Origin: JAHFUI01 sp041485905 | Lineage (GTDB): Bacteria; Acidobacteriota; Vicinamibacteria; Vicinamibacterales; CAVVIG01 | Reading direction: 5' to 3' | DNA: 38,086 nt | Assembly: GCA_041485905.1 (NCBI GenBank) | Contig: JBGPKK010000030.1 | Location: forward strand, 1 to 38,086 | In this document: positions 1 through 8,326 of the stretch, one piece after another | Layout: every line of letters begins with the position of its first letter | How positions within the stretch are numbered: the first letter of the stretch is position 1 | Notes under the pieces: model-generated | What the model was told of the DNA's origin: nothing | The model's input: only the letters and a program-made list of their open reading frames with translations | The model's database searches: none | Program-made: the position numbers and the translations under genes

Positions 1-1779
1 CATTCGGACCCGGCTGGCGAACAGCTTGCCGGCCGCGGCGATGTCCGGCTCGACATACGAGACGTCCCCGAACGTGAGCTGGCGATCAGGGCCTCCGACT
101 GTCGAGACGGTTCGCAGGTTGAGGATCGGCGGATACGCCATAGTGCTTCCCGCCGAGGATGCGTACACGAGACCCGAACTGTCAGGCAGCCAGGCGAGCC
201 CCTGAATTCTCGGAGCCCTCGCCACCTCCTTCGGCTCGCCATCCCCAGCGTCCATCACGTAGACGGCTCTGTTGAAGGCGATCTCGATGGCGCCCACAAA
301 TGCGATCCGACGGTCGTCCGGCGACCAGCGCGGGCTGAGGAACTCGGCAAGGGCGGGCAATCGCTTCACCCGTTCAACCCTTGAACCGTCGCGCTCGAGG
401 ATCGCCAGCACCGTTCGGTTGTTCTCGGTCTGGAACGTCGCGACATGGCGGCCGTCATGACTGATATCTCCCTCGCCTTCTGACGACGCGATCCGGCGAG
501 GCGCACCACCGAGCGCCGACACTTCCCAGAGCGTTCCCGGGGCACCTTCCTTGGCAGCCCCGGAGAAATAGATGAGTGAGCTCGAATCAGGCGTCCAGCG
601 CGGGTGCTCATGGTCGGCATCATCGCGCGTGACTTGAAGCGGAGCGCCGCCCGCCAGCAAACGCACCCACACCTGCCGTCGTCCGCCGGCTGGAGCAATG
701 AACGCGACGGTCTTCCCATCAGGCGAAACGGCCGGGTGCTCCTCCATGCCGACGAAATCTGTGATGCGTTGGAGCTGGACACTGGCCGATCCGGTGTCGG
801 CCGGCCCGGCCAGCAACCATCGGTCCACCGCGACCCCGATTCCCAAAGTCACAAACATCCCAGCGGCAACCCACGGCCAAAGCGGCCGACGCGGAGCCTC
901 CGCACCCGCGACGGCCGATGTCCCCCGCGATTCTTCCGCCGTCCTCCTGGCGAGGCGGCGCAGGTCGACGACAAGATCGCGCGTGGTCTGATAACGCTCC
1001 GCGGGGTCCTTGTCCAGCGCCTTCTCCACGACGATCCGCAGCGCCAGCGGAACGTCATCGCTCAGGGGCTGCGGGGAACCGTGAATGATGGTCTGGAGCA
1101 GTTCCAGATCCGTGGCCGCCGCGAACGGTCGCCGTCCGGCGAGCCGTTCGTACAGGACGACGCCGAAGGAGAAAATGTCGCTGCGGGCGTCCAGCGGTTT
1201 TCCGGAGGCCTGCTCGGGCGACATGTACGCGAGGGTGCCGAGCACCATCCCGGGCCGGGTGTGACCTTCGGTCATCGCACGCGTGACATCGGGTTGCGGC
1301 CCGCCGTCCTCAGCCAGCTTCGCCAGCCCGAAGTCCGCCAGCTTGGCATAGCCATTCCTGGCGACCAGGATGTTGGCCGGCTTGATGTCGCGGTGCAGAA
1401 TTCCGGCCGCGTGCGCGGCGGCGAGGCCATCGGCAACCCCTGTCAGCAACTCGACCACCTGTCGCCAGGAGCGCGGCTCCTTGCCCCAGTCTTTCAGCGT
1501 TCCGCCGTCGACGAGCTCGGTGACCAGATACTGGCGGTCCTCGTATTCGCCGATGTCATGTACCGTGACGATGTGCGGATGGTTCAGCGACGAGGCCATC
1601 TGCGCTTCGCGCTGGAAGCGTCTGCGGGCGGCCGGGTCGGCCAGATCGTCGGAGAGAAACTTGATCGCCACCGGACGATTGAGCTTCGTGTCGGTGGCGC
1701 GATACACCTCGCCCATTCCGCCGACTCCGAGGACTGCCTGGATTTCGTAAGACGCAAGCCTGGTTCCCGCGGTCATCAT
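1..1779 (-). CDS. Serine/threonine protein kinase with C-terminal beta-propeller, 3' end outside window
   Basis: The reading frame is open from an ATG pair at 1779/1776 to the window edge (593 codons, no stop), so the C-terminus is missing. Seen: glycine loop GVGGMGEVYR (residues 18-27), VAIK lysine 40, catalytic HRDIKPAN (Asp131), DFG (Asp149), and a SPEQ activation-segment end, so the kinase looks active. A single membrane segment lies near residues 300-322 (WPWVAAGMFVTLGIGVAV). After it come WD40-like/TolB-like propeller repeats with the phrases HPAVSPDGKTVAF, HPRWTPDSSSL and SPRWSPDDRRIAF. Family knowledge: Pkn-type kinases with an extracytoplasmic PD40 propeller are common in Acidobacteria and are thought to be sensors; the ligand here is unknown. 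It lies 26 bp downstream of, and on the same strand as, the first DUF6152 module. Confidence 0.9.
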   Translation of the reverse strand, partial: MMTAGTRLASYEIQAVLGVGGMGEVYRATDTKLNRPVAIKFLSDDLADPAARRRFQREAQMASSLNHPHIVTVHDIGEYEDRQYLVTELVDGGTLKDWGKEPRSWRQVVELLTGVADGLAAAHAAGILHRDIKPANILVARNGYAKLADFGLAKLAEDGGPQPDVTRAMTEGHTRPGMVLGTLAYMSPEQASGKPLDARSDIFSFGVVLYERLAGRRPFAAATDLELLQTIIHGSPQPLSDDVPLALRIVVEKALDKDPAERYQTTRDLVVDLRRLARRTAEESRGTSAVAGAEAPRRPLWPWVAAGMFVTLGIGVAVDRWLLAGPADTGSASVQLQRITDFVGMEEHPAVSPDGKTVAFIAPAGGRRQVWVRLLAGGAPLQVTRDDADHEHPRWTPDSSSLIYFSGAAKEGAPGTLWEVSALGGAPRRIASSEGEGDISHDGRHVATFQTENNRTVLAILERDGSRVERVKRLPALAEFLSPRWSPDDRRIAFVGAIEIAFNRAVYVMDAGDGEPKEVARAPRIQGLAWLPDSSGLVYASSAGSTMAYPPILNLRTVSTVGGPDRQLTFGDVSYVEPDIAAAGKLFASRVRM

Positions 1780-1805
1780 GGGACGATTCGCTCGACTAGC
1801 TTTGG

Positions 1806-2675
1806 CTATTTCTTTCCGTAGTTCTGCTTCGCGGCGGCGTCCATCAGCGCTGCGGTCTCGACCCCCGAACAACCCACTTCCATGATCTGATCGAACGGCG
1901 CGAGCTGCAGCGTCTGCTTCGGGACCGCCCACGGCCCGGTCAGCACTTTGGGATCCTCGACGGTCGCTTCGATTTCGAGCGTCTTCGCGTCCACGCGGCG
2001 ATAGCGCTCGACGATGTGCAACGCGTCGGAGTGGAACGACACGTTGCCTTCCGCCTGCATCCAGTTCGTGTCGGTGAAGTTCGTGGAATCGACGACGAGC
2101 GTATCGCCATCCCAACGGCCCACCGAATCTCCTCGGTACGCCGGCGGAACATCGTCGCGATGTTTGCGTCCGTCCGTGGGGATGATTTTGAAGGTGTGAA
2201 AGGTTTCCGTGAGCATCACAACGAACGTGGGTGTCTGAACGATCTGTCCGAGCGCGCCAACGCCGAAGAGGCTGATGTTCAACGTGCCGAACGCCACCGG
2301 CACGCAGCGAAGCGTCGGGTCGTCCTTGTCGCTGAGCGTCTTTCTCTTTTCGACGGCCCACGGCTGATACAGACCGGTGAACGTTGGAGGTCTCGGCGCT
2401 CCCCCCGGCGGTGCCGCGCCGCGCGCTGCTGGTGCGGGTCCGCGCGCCCCGGCCGGAGCAGGAGTCGCCGCGAGCGGCCGCAGGCCGATATCGCTGCCGC
2501 GCCACCAGACTCCAGACAGATCAGGATGGCCGTCCGCCGTCCGAAGCACCGCGCCTCCAGGACTCGTCGTTGCTGGAGCGGCTCCTCCGCGGGCTGGGGT
2601 TTGCGCAGCCGCGGAACTGAACATCGTCGCGATGAGGGCCGCGGCCGTCATCGTCGCCATCACAATGCGCTTCAT
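1806..2675 (-). CDS. Secreted DUF6152-partner protein, copy A (289 aa)
   Basis: I do not recognise a named function. The start was placed at 2675 because it opens a clear signal peptide (MKRIVMATMTAAALIATMF...SSAAAQ) after GGGAGGA, and because this ATG overlaps the upstream gene's stop by one base (TAATG), implying translational coupling. The mature protein has a Pro/Ala/Gly-rich stretch, then features shared with the two paralogues at 3182-4117 and 8327-9160: HPDLSGVWW, a CVP motif, GRWDGDTLVVDSTNF, HIVERYRR, a VEDPK strand, and MEVGC near the C-terminus. The two cysteines (C-x-P and E-x-x-C) are kept in all three copies, so a disulfide or ligand role is possible. Likely periplasmic. Low-complexity N-terminal linkers differ between copies while the core is conserved. 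Confidence 0.85.
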   Translation of the reverse strand: MKRIVMATMTAAALIATMFSSAAAQTPARGGAAPATTSPGGAVLRTADGHPDLSGVWWRGSDIGLRPLAATPAPAGARGPAPAARGAAPPGGAPRPPTFTGLYQPWAVEKRKTLSDKDDPTLRCVPVAFGTLNISLFGVGALGQIVQTPTFVVMLTETFHTFKIIPTDGRKHRDDVPPAYRGDSVGRWDGDTLVVDSTNFTDTNWMQAEGNVSFHSDALHIVERYRRVDAKTLEIEATVEDPKVLTGPWAVPKQTLQLAPFDQIMEVGCSGVETAALMDAAAKQNYGKK

Positions 2676-3085
2676 TATCGTCCTCCCGGTCCAACCGCAG
2701 GGCCGACGGCGAACGCACGACCATCGGCCACGACGATTTCGCGCGCGGCCCCGGCGTTCTGTGACGCATCTCTCGCGTGCCAGCCCTTGATGGTGACCTC
2801 GTCGCCGGCCTTGATGAACCCCGGCTTCACGCCGCTCCGGATCAGCGACGTCGGCGTGCTGGCCTCGAAACTCCACTTCTCCACCTTGCCGCTCGCGTCA
2901 CGCACGTTGATGAAAAACCAGCAATGCGGGTTCTCCAGCCGGACTTCGGTAATCACGCCCTGGACGGTGACCGGTTGACTCGCGTCGAAGACGGCCGCAA
3001 ACGAGTGATGTGCCCGTGCGGGTACGGTCGCGACGAGCAGGAGGAAGCTGGCCACCAGCAGCAGACCGAAACCGTTGCGTTTCAT
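2675..3085 (-). CDS. DUF6152 family secreted protein, copy A (136 aa)
   Basis: Small exported protein of unknown function. The start at 3085 follows GAGGTG with 4-base spacing; the ATG at 3097 is too close to its own purine run. The signal peptide ends in VPARA, and the next residues are HHSFAAVFD, so cleavage at ARA would give a mature N-terminal His-His. Shared with the copies at 4127 and 9188: Asp9, Pro13, Gly18 and an NPH motif whose His is residue 29 counted from the first mature His, then a beta-rich domain ending in a DGR strand. The size matches DUF6152 family members. First gene of a two-gene unit with the partner at 1806-2675 (one-base overlap). A TATAAT box lies 22 bp upstream. Function is not known; a metal-binding role is inference only. 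Confidence 0.85.
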   Translation of the reverse strand: MKRNGFGLLLVASFLLLVATVPARAHHSFAAVFDASQPVTVQGVITEVRLENPHCWFFINVRDASGKVEKWSFEASTPTSLIRSGVKPGFIKAGDEVTIKGWHARDASQNAGAAREIVVADGRAFAVGPAVGPGGR

Positions 3086-3106
3086 CGTGCACCTCATCTC
3101 CCGCGG

Positions 3107-3112
3107 ATTATA
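3107..3112 (-). promoter_or_regulatory. Candidate -10 box for DUF6152 copy A operon
   Basis: A perfect TATAAT reads on the minus strand 22 bp upstream of the ATG at 3085, leaving a short leader that holds the GAGGTG ribosome-binding site. No convincing -35 hexamer was seen at 16-18 bp. It lies in the 96-bp divergent region shared with the module at 3182. Confidence 0.45.
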
Positions 3113-3121
3113 CAGAACATC

Positions 3122-3151
3122 TTGCGGCGTCCCGCTGCCGGCCAATAGAAT
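3122..3151 (+). promoter_or_regulatory. Candidate promoter for DUF6152 module B
   Basis: TTGCGG (3122-3127), an 18-bp spacer and TAGAAT (3146-3151) form a plausible sigma70-like promoter about 30 bp upstream of the GTG at 3182. It faces away from the TATAAT box of module A, so both modules may be controlled from this one intergenic region. Pattern match only. Confidence 0.35.
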
Positions 3152-3181
3152 GGCATGAGTAATCCCGAAGGAGATTCACCA

Positions 3182-4117
3182 GTGAGAGCTCCATGGAATT
3201 CGATCGTGGTGGCGACGGCCGTGTCCACCGCCCTGTCGTTGGTGTCGCTGGCGACCGTGACCGCCCAGCGGGGCGAACAGGCCGCTGGCGGCCGAGGCGG
3301 CGCGCAAGGCGCGGCTCCGGCGCGCGGTCAGGGAGGTCAGCGGGCGGCACAGCCAGCCGCCGGGCTCACGCCGCGCCTGGCAAACGGCAAGCCGGACCTC
3401 AGCGGCTACTGGCAAAATCCCTACACTCCGAACATGGCCGGCCGCGGCGCCCTGCTCGACCCCAAGACCCGTCAACCCTTGACGTTCGCGCGGCAAGGCG
3501 AAGCGCTGACCGACGCGGTGCGGACGGGCAACGCCGTCAGAACGTTCGACCTTCCATATACCGAATGGGGCTTGAAGGACTGGAAGACGTACGACCCGGT
3601 CACCAACGGCGAATCCACAGCGAGCTGTCTGCCCTTCGGCATGTCGCGCAATATCAATTCGCCGCACGGCCTTCAGATCATGCAGAACGCCGATGCCCTG
3701 GCATTCCTGTTCGAGCAGAACACCTGGTTCCATTGGGTGCCGACCAACGGCATGAAATGGCCGGCTGATTTGCCGCGGTCGTGGAACGGCGTCTCAACGG
3801 GCCGCTGGGACGGAGACACGCTGATCATCGAGACGACGGGGTTCAACGGCTACACGCGGCTGGATACGACCGGGCATCCGCACAGTAAAGAGATGACGCT
3901 GATCAACACCTTCACGCGGACCGACTCCCGGACGATGCAGCACACGATTACCGTCCACGATCCGAAGACCTTCACCCAGGACTGGATGAACGCCCGCATC
4001 TGGCGGATCAAGGACTACCCCGACGTGATCATGGAATATTCGTGCGAGGAGAACAACCTGCAGAATCTCTTCAGCGGCGCGATTAAGCCCTGGAAGATAC
4101 CTGAGAACGAGGACTAG
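3182..4117 (+). CDS. Secreted DUF6152-partner protein, copy B (311 aa)
   Basis: Second copy of the partner family; function not recognised. GTG at 3182 was chosen over an in-frame ATG at 3155 because AAGGAG sits seven bases before it and translation begins directly into a signal peptide (hydrophobic stretch through LSLVSLATVTAQ). A Gly/Ala/Gln/Arg-rich linker follows, then the conserved core: GKPDLSGYWQNP, SCLPFGMS, FHWVPTNG, GRWDGDTLIIETTGF, TIGHT-type strand TVHDPKTF, and MEYSCEENN near the end. Both family cysteines are present. It is followed after 9 bases by its DUF6152 partner (4127-4543), the reverse of the gene order in copies A and C. Likely periplasmic or outer-membrane associated. 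Confidence 0.85.
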   Translation: MRAPWNSIVVATAVSTALSLVSLATVTAQRGEQAAGGRGGAQGAAPARGQGGQRAAQPAAGLTPRLANGKPDLSGYWQNPYTPNMAGRGALLDPKTRQPLTFARQGEALTDAVRTGNAVRTFDLPYTEWGLKDWKTYDPVTNGESTASCLPFGMSRNINSPHGLQIMQNADALAFLFEQNTWFHWVPTNGMKWPADLPRSWNGVSTGRWDGDTLIIETTGFNGYTRLDTTGHPHSKEMTLINTFTRTDSRTMQHTITVHDPKTFTQDWMNARIWRIKDYPDVIMEYSCEENNLQNLFSGAIKPWKIPENED

Positions 4118-4126
4118 GAGGTTTCG

Positions 4127-4543
4127 ATGTCACGCACTGCGATCGCGGTCTTCGTCAGCGCCGTTCTGCTCGCCGGAGCGTTACCCGTGGTCGCGCACCA
4201 CGCGGTCACGGCGGAATTCGACCAGAACAAGCCCATCACGTTTACGGGCACGATCAAGAAAGTGGAGTGGATGAACCCGCACATCTACACACAGGTCGAA
4301 GTGAAGGAACCGGACGGCAGGACCGTGGTGTACCGAGTCGAAGGCGCGGCGCCGAATGGGTTGTTCCGCCAGGGCTGGAGAAAGGAAGACCTCAAGGTCG
4401 GCGAACCGGTCACGGTCAGCGGTCTCCGCGCCAAGAGCGACACGTCCATGAACATCGGCTCGGCGACGATCACGACGGGGGACGGCAGAAAAATCTACGG
4501 CACCGGCGCCGCCGGCGGCCCCAAAGTCCAGACACCGCAGTAG
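4127..4543 (+). CDS. DUF6152 family secreted protein, copy B (138 aa)
   Basis: An AGGAGG ribosome-binding site precedes the ATG. The signal peptide ends in GALPVVA, followed at once by HHAVTAEFD; as in the other copies the predicted mature protein begins His-His and the NPH histidine falls at mature position 29 (MNPHIYTQVEV). The rest is beta-rich with a GDGRKIYG ending. It shares an operon with the partner protein 9 bp upstream, and its 3' end converges on the AlkB-like gene 14 bp away. The family assignment rests on the AHH and NPH signatures and on similarity to the two other copies; the biochemical role is unknown. Confidence 0.85.
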   Translation: MSRTAIAVFVSAVLLAGALPVVAHHAVTAEFDQNKPITFTGTIKKVEWMNPHIYTQVEVKEPDGRTVVYRVEGAAPNGLFRQGWRKEDLKVGEPVTVSGLRAKSDTSMNIGSATITTGDGRKIYGTGAAGGPKVQTPQ

Positions 4544-4557
4544 CACGCTGCTCGCCT

Positions 4558-5214
4558 TCAGGAGACGTCGTACTGACGGAACGTCAGGTTGATGCGCCCG
4601 TCCATTTCGAGCGCGGGTGGCGCGGTGCCAGGGAGAATGCGTGAGATGCCGTGATACCGCAGCCGCGCGGGACCGCCGAACACGAACCCGTCGCCTGATT
4701 CGAGCCACATCGCCTTCACCGGATCGCGACGCTTGCTGCCGCCGAACAGAAACCGCGCGGTGTCGCCGAGCGAGATGGAGACAACCGGCACTCCTGCCGC
4801 AATCGAGCGCTCGCTCTCGTCCTTGTCCTGGTGAAGTCCCATCCGTCCATCCCCCTCGTAGTAATTCATGATGCAGAGATCGGCATCGAGAGCCATGCCC
4901 GCGGCAGCCGCCATCTCGCGTGCGAGCGCGCGGAACTCGTCCGGCAATGGCGGCACAGGCTTGTCGTCGAAATCGCTGCGCGTCGGCTCGTACGCGTAGC
5001 TCTTCCCGTTCCAATGGCGGCCGAGGCACAGCATCCGAACGTGCATTTTGCCGCCGCCGCGGACAACCGGCACGTAGGCCGGGACGTCGCCCTCCATCAG
5101 CGCGCGGCAGCGTTCGACGAGCGCACGCTGGCGGTCAATGGACACGTATCCGGCAAGGTGAAATGCGCCGGGCCCGAGGTCTTCAGCGTCGTTCATTAAC
5201 ACGTACGTTAACAT
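4558..5214 (-). CDS. AlkB-like 2-oxoglutarate/Fe(II)-dependent dioxygenase
   Basis: Predicted cytoplasmic nucleic-acid repair demethylase that oxidatively removes alkyl groups from bases. Seen: double-stranded beta-helix signatures NYYEGDGRMGLHQDKDE with iron ligands His128 and Asp130, the distal His188 in LRYHGI, and the 2-oxoglutarate-binding RxNxTxR motif (Arg207 and Arg213 in GRINLTFRQ). Length (218 aa) fits bacterial AlkB, whose E. coli member is 216 aa. All catalytic residues are present. Start is uncertain: the ATG at 5214 and one at 5196 both lack a clear ribosome-binding site. Only 8 bp separate 5214 from the divergent gene at 5223, so the promoters must overlap the coding ends; this slightly favours the shorter start. 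Confidence 0.9.
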   Translation of the reverse strand: MLTYVLMNDAEDLGPGAFHLAGYVSIDRQRALVERCRALMEGDVPAYVPVVRGGGKMHVRMLCLGRHWNGKSYAYEPTRSDFDDKPVPPLPDEFRALAREMAAAAGMALDADLCIMNYYEGDGRMGLHQDKDESERSIAAGVPVVSISLGDTARFLFGGSKRRDPVKAMWLESGDGFVFGGPARLRYHGISRILPGTAPPALEMDGRINLTFRQYDVS

Positions 5215-5222
5215 TGGCGGCC

Positions 5223-6305
5223 ATGAAAACGGCGGGACCGGCCTGCATGTTGGCGATCGCCATGCTCGTCTGGCCCAGGACGGCTGCCGCGCATCCGGTA
5301 CCGTTCAGTTACCTCGACATACGGCTCGAGGCGGGCGCGCTCAGCGTGACGCTCGTCACGCATATCGCCGACCTGGCAAACGACCTCAAAGTGGCGCCCG
5401 CTGAAAATCTTCTGCAAGCAGACGACGTCCGGCGGCGCGCCGACGCCATGGTGGCGCTTCTCAGTCCGCGATTGACCGTGGCCGCCGATGGCCGGACGCT
5501 GACGCCCGTGTGGTCCTCGCCTCCTGAGATCCTGACCGACCGGCAGTCGCTGCGATTCGAGATTCGCTATGCGCTGTCGGGCGCGCCCGGAATTCTGCGG
5601 GTCACGGCGCTGATGTTTCCGTACGATCCGAGTCACCAGACGTTTCTGAACGTCTACGAAGGCGCCGCGCTGACGCAGGCGATCCTCAGCCGCGGGCGTC
5701 CACAGTTCGAGTATTTCGCCGGCACCCGCCAGGGCGTGACCGCCGTGATCCGCAAGTTCATCCCCGCCGGCGTGCATCACATCCTGATCGGGCCGGACCA
5801 TCTGCTGTTCCTCGTCGGCTTGCTGTTGCTCGGCGGCACCGTCCGTCAACTGCTGATCGTCGTCACGTCGTTCACGCTGGCCCACAGCCTCACGCTCTCC
5901 CTCGCCGCGCTGAACATCGTCAGCCCGCCGGCGCGCATCATCGAGCCGGCGATTGCGCTGAGCATCGTGTACGTCGGCGCCGATAACCTGCTCGCGCGCG
6001 GCGGACGCGACGTGCGCGCGTGGATTGCGTTTGCCTTCGGCTTCATTCACGGCTTCGGGTTCGCGAACGTGCTGCGCGAGATGGATCTGCCGTCGCGGGC
6101 GCTCGGCTGGTCGCTGTTCTCGTTCAATGTCGGCGTGGAGATCGGGCAGTTGCTGGTCGTCGTCGCGGTGGCGTCCGCGCTCGCCGCGGTGCGGTCGCGC
6201 AGCGAGATCGCCGGACGGCAGGTGGCCTTCGCCGGTTCGCTGGTGGTGATCGCCGCGGGGACGTTCTGGTTCATCCAACGCGTGTTCTTTCCGGGTTTTT
6301 CGTAA
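5223..6305 (+). CDS. HupE/UreJ-like integral membrane protein (HupE_UreJ_2 type)
   Basis: Member of the HupE/UreJ_2 family, by homology possibly a metal-related membrane transporter; the substrate is unproven. The ATG at 5223 begins a signal peptide ending in RTAAA, so the mature chain would start HPVPFSYLD, again an N-terminal His. Residues to about 170 form an extracytoplasmic domain, followed by a membrane half with the family motif HHILIGPDHLLFLVG, a second helix containing TSFTLAHSLTLSLA, and FGFIHGFGFANVL, carrying several intramembrane histidines. Total 360 aa. It starts 8 bp from the divergent AlkB-like gene. A dispersed repeat copy lies directly after its stop (6311-6333). Confidence 0.85.
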   Translation: MKTAGPACMLAIAMLVWPRTAAAHPVPFSYLDIRLEAGALSVTLVTHIADLANDLKVAPAENLLQADDVRRRADAMVALLSPRLTVAADGRTLTPVWSSPPEILTDRQSLRFEIRYALSGAPGILRVTALMFPYDPSHQTFLNVYEGAALTQAILSRGRPQFEYFAGTRQGVTAVIRKFIPAGVHHILIGPDHLLFLVGLLLLGGTVRQLLIVVTSFTLAHSLTLSLAALNIVSPPARIIEPAIALSIVYVGADNLLARGGRDVRAWIAFAFGFIHGFGFANVLREMDLPSRALGWSLFSFNVGVEIGQLLVVVAVASALAAVRSRSEIAGRQVAFAGSLVVIAAGTFWFIQRVFFPGFS

Positions 6306-6310
6306 AGCGT

Positions 6311-6333
6311 AAAAAGGGGTCGGGAGTCTTTTC
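6311..6333 (+). repeat. Dispersed short repeat, single arm (type 1)
   Basis: This 23-bp sequence (core AAAAAGGGGTCGGGAGTC) matches both arms of an inverted pair inside the helicase gene at 10547-10659, differing from the closest arm only by one missing T near its end. Here it is a lone arm in the 65-bp gap between two genes. Transcribed, it is not obviously a terminator. Confidence 0.65.
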
Positions 6334-6370
6334 GGCGTGATACGGTAACGGCTGCTTGAGGAGGCAATTT

Positions 6371-7357
6371 ATGAAACGTGGAATCGTGCTGGGCGCGCTC
6401 ATCGCCGTCGGGGCGCTGTCGATGGCGGTTGCGGGATTTCAGGCTCCGGCTGGCCAGGGTCGCGAGGGGCAGGCTGGCGGCGACGGAAGAGGCCGTGGCG
6501 AGGGCCGGGGCCGCGGGCCGGCAGGGCCTCCAATGCTCGACATCGTGAAGGTGAAGGACAACCTGTGGATGATCACGGGGGCCGGGGGAAACACCGCCGT
6601 GTTCCAGACCGCTAACGGCCTCGTCGTCGTGGACACGAAGAACCCAGGCACCGGCCAGGCGATCCTCGACAAGATCAAGACGGTGACCAGCAAGCCGATC
6701 ACGACGATCATCAACACGCACACCCACGCCGATCACACGGGCAGCAACGAGTTCTTCGGAACCACGGTCGAGTTCGTCGCGCACGAGAACACCAAGGCGA
6801 ACATGGAGAAGATGGACAACTTCAAGGGTGACAAGTCCGTGTTCCTGCCGAAGAAGACCTTCAAGGACAAGCTGACGCTCGGAAACGGCAAGGACGAGAT
6901 CGATCTGTTCTACTTCGGTCCGGCTCACACGAGCGGCGACGCGTGGGTGGTGTTCAAGGAGCTCCGCACGATGCACGTCGGCGACACGTTCGCGAGCAAG
7001 GGGACGCCGCTCATCGACGGCAACAACGGCGGCAGCGGCGTCGAGTACGGCAAGACCCTGGCAAAGGCGGCGGCGGGCATCAAGAACGTGGACACGCTCA
7101 TCACGGGCCACAGCACGTTGATGACCCCCGCGGACCTCAAGGAGTACGCCGATTTCAACAACGACTTCGCGGCGTGGGGAACAGCCCAGATGAAGGCCGG
7201 AAAGACCGTGGACGCCGCGGCCGCCGAGTACAAGATTCCGGACTGGTTCAAGGCCAGGGGCTACACGATCGGTAACCCCATCGTCACACCCACCGGAAAT
7301 CTGGGCGGCGTCAAGGGCAACCTGCAGGTCATTTACAACGAGCTAGCAAAGAAATAA
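6371..7357 (+). CDS. Secreted metallo-beta-lactamase-fold hydrolase 1
   Basis: Zinc-dependent hydrolase of the metallo-beta-lactamase superfamily; substrate unknown. The ATG at 6371 follows GAGGAGG at good spacing. The signal peptide (to about ALSMAVAG) is followed by a Gly/Arg-rich linker of roughly 30 residues (GDGRGRGEGRGRG). The full metal set is visible: HTHADH at 117-122, FGPAHTSGD, HVGDTF and ITGHS. Length 328 aa. A close paralogue follows after 3 bases (7361-8293), sharing KVKDNLWMITG, NTHTH-DHTGSNEFFG, ENTKANME and NGGSGVE, so this is a tandem duplication. The pair sits between copies B and C of the DUF6152 module, which could mean a shared periplasmic pathway, but that is only context. 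Confidence 0.85.
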   Translation: MKRGIVLGALIAVGALSMAVAGFQAPAGQGREGQAGGDGRGRGEGRGRGPAGPPMLDIVKVKDNLWMITGAGGNTAVFQTANGLVVVDTKNPGTGQAILDKIKTVTSKPITTIINTHTHADHTGSNEFFGTTVEFVAHENTKANMEKMDNFKGDKSVFLPKKTFKDKLTLGNGKDEIDLFYFGPAHTSGDAWVVFKELRTMHVGDTFASKGTPLIDGNNGGSGVEYGKTLAKAAAGIKNVDTLITGHSTLMTPADLKEYADFNNDFAAWGTAQMKAGKTVDAAAAEYKIPDWFKARGYTIGNPIVTPTGNLGGVKGNLQVIYNELAKK

Positions 7358-7360
7358 GTC

Positions 7361-8293
7361 ATGCGAAGAGCAGTCGTTCTCGGAGGGTTGATCGTCGTCG
7401 GAGGATTGTCGCTGGCGGTCGTCGCCGCATTCCAGGCGCCGCCGCCACAGCCGGTCGGACCGACGCCGGCGTCCCTGGCGGCGACGAAGATCGAGAAAGT
7501 CAAAGACAACCTCTACATGATCACCGGCTCCACGACGACGCCCCGCGAGGCCTTCGCCGGAGGCAACACGGCAGTCTTCATCACCGACACCGGCGTCGTG
7601 GTGGTCGATACCAAGCTGGCCGGATGGGGCCAGGTCCTCCTCGATAGGATCAGGACGGTGACCGACAAGCCGGTCACGATGATCATCAACACGCATACCC
7701 ACGGCGATCACACCGGCAGCAACGAGTTCTTCGGCACGAACGTCGAAACGATCGTCCAGGAAAACACGAAGGCGAACATGGAGAGGATGCCCGCGTTTCA
7801 GGGCGACAAAGCCAAGTTCGTCCCGAAGAAAATCTACAAAGACACGCTGACGGTCGGGAAGGGCAAAGATCAGATCGACCTCTATTATTTCGGGCCCGGG
7901 CACACCAACGGCGACACCTTCGTCGTTTTCAAGCAACTGCGAACGATGCACGCCGGCGACATGTTTCCGTGGAAGGACGCGCCGTTCATCGACCGGACCA
8001 ACGGCGGGAGCGGCGTGGAATGGCCGAAGACGCTGGCGAAAGTGATCGGCGGCGTCAAGAACGTCGACACGGTCATCGGCGGCCATCAGCCGGTCGCCGC
8101 GTGGAAGGACTTGCAGGCCTACCAGCGATACACCACCGATCTCCTCGCGGCCGTCGGGAACGCGATGAAAGCCGGCAAGAGCGTCGACGATGCCACCGCG
8201 TCGATCAACCTCGCGACCAAGTATCCCGGCTTCGAGTCGACGCGGTTGAAGGCGGCGGTGCAGGCCATCTACGACGAGCTCGGCAAGAAATAG
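7361..8293 (+). CDS. Secreted metallo-beta-lactamase-fold hydrolase 2
   Basis: Tandem paralogue of the preceding gene, starting 3 bases after its stop with no visible ribosome-binding site, so translation is probably coupled. Signal peptide near LSLAVVAAFQA, then a short Pro-rich linker instead of the Gly/Arg linker of copy 1. Metal ligands are all present: HTHGDH at 112-117, FGPGHTNGD, HAGDMF and IGGHQ. Compared with copy 1 it has an insertion before the first strand (STTTPREAFAGGNT), next to the active-site face, which could change substrate choice. 310 aa. Likely periplasmic; substrate unknown. Confidence 0.85.
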   Translation: MRRAVVLGGLIVVGGLSLAVVAAFQAPPPQPVGPTPASLAATKIEKVKDNLYMITGSTTTPREAFAGGNTAVFITDTGVVVVDTKLAGWGQVLLDRIRTVTDKPVTMIINTHTHGDHTGSNEFFGTNVETIVQENTKANMERMPAFQGDKAKFVPKKIYKDTLTVGKGKDQIDLYYFGPGHTNGDTFVVFKQLRTMHAGDMFPWKDAPFIDRTNGGSGVEWPKTLAKVIGGVKNVDTVIGGHQPVAAWKDLQAYQRYTTDLLAAVGNAMKAGKSVDDATASINLATKYPGFESTRLKAAVQAIYDELGKK

Positions 8294-8301
8294 CGCCGGC
8301 G

Positions 8302-8318
8302 GCGCCCGCCACGGGCGC
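8302..8318. terminator. Weak hairpin between convergent genes
   Basis: GCGCCC and GGGCGC form a 6-bp stem with a 5-base loop in the 33-bp gap between convergent genes. There is no U-tract on either strand, so it is a weak candidate for bidirectional termination. Confidence 0.3.
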
Positions 8319-8326
8319 TCGGCATG

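Noticed and set aside
604..1821. 405-aa plus-strand open frame
   Set aside because: It is antisense to the kinase, whose motifs (HRD, DFG, SPEQ) are intact on the minus strand; the plus-strand product is Arg/Gly-rich without motifs.
5208..6278. 356-aa minus-strand open frame opposite the HupE-like gene
   Set aside because: Mostly Arg/Glu/Asp/Gln low complexity, typical of antisense frames; the plus strand has clear family motifs.
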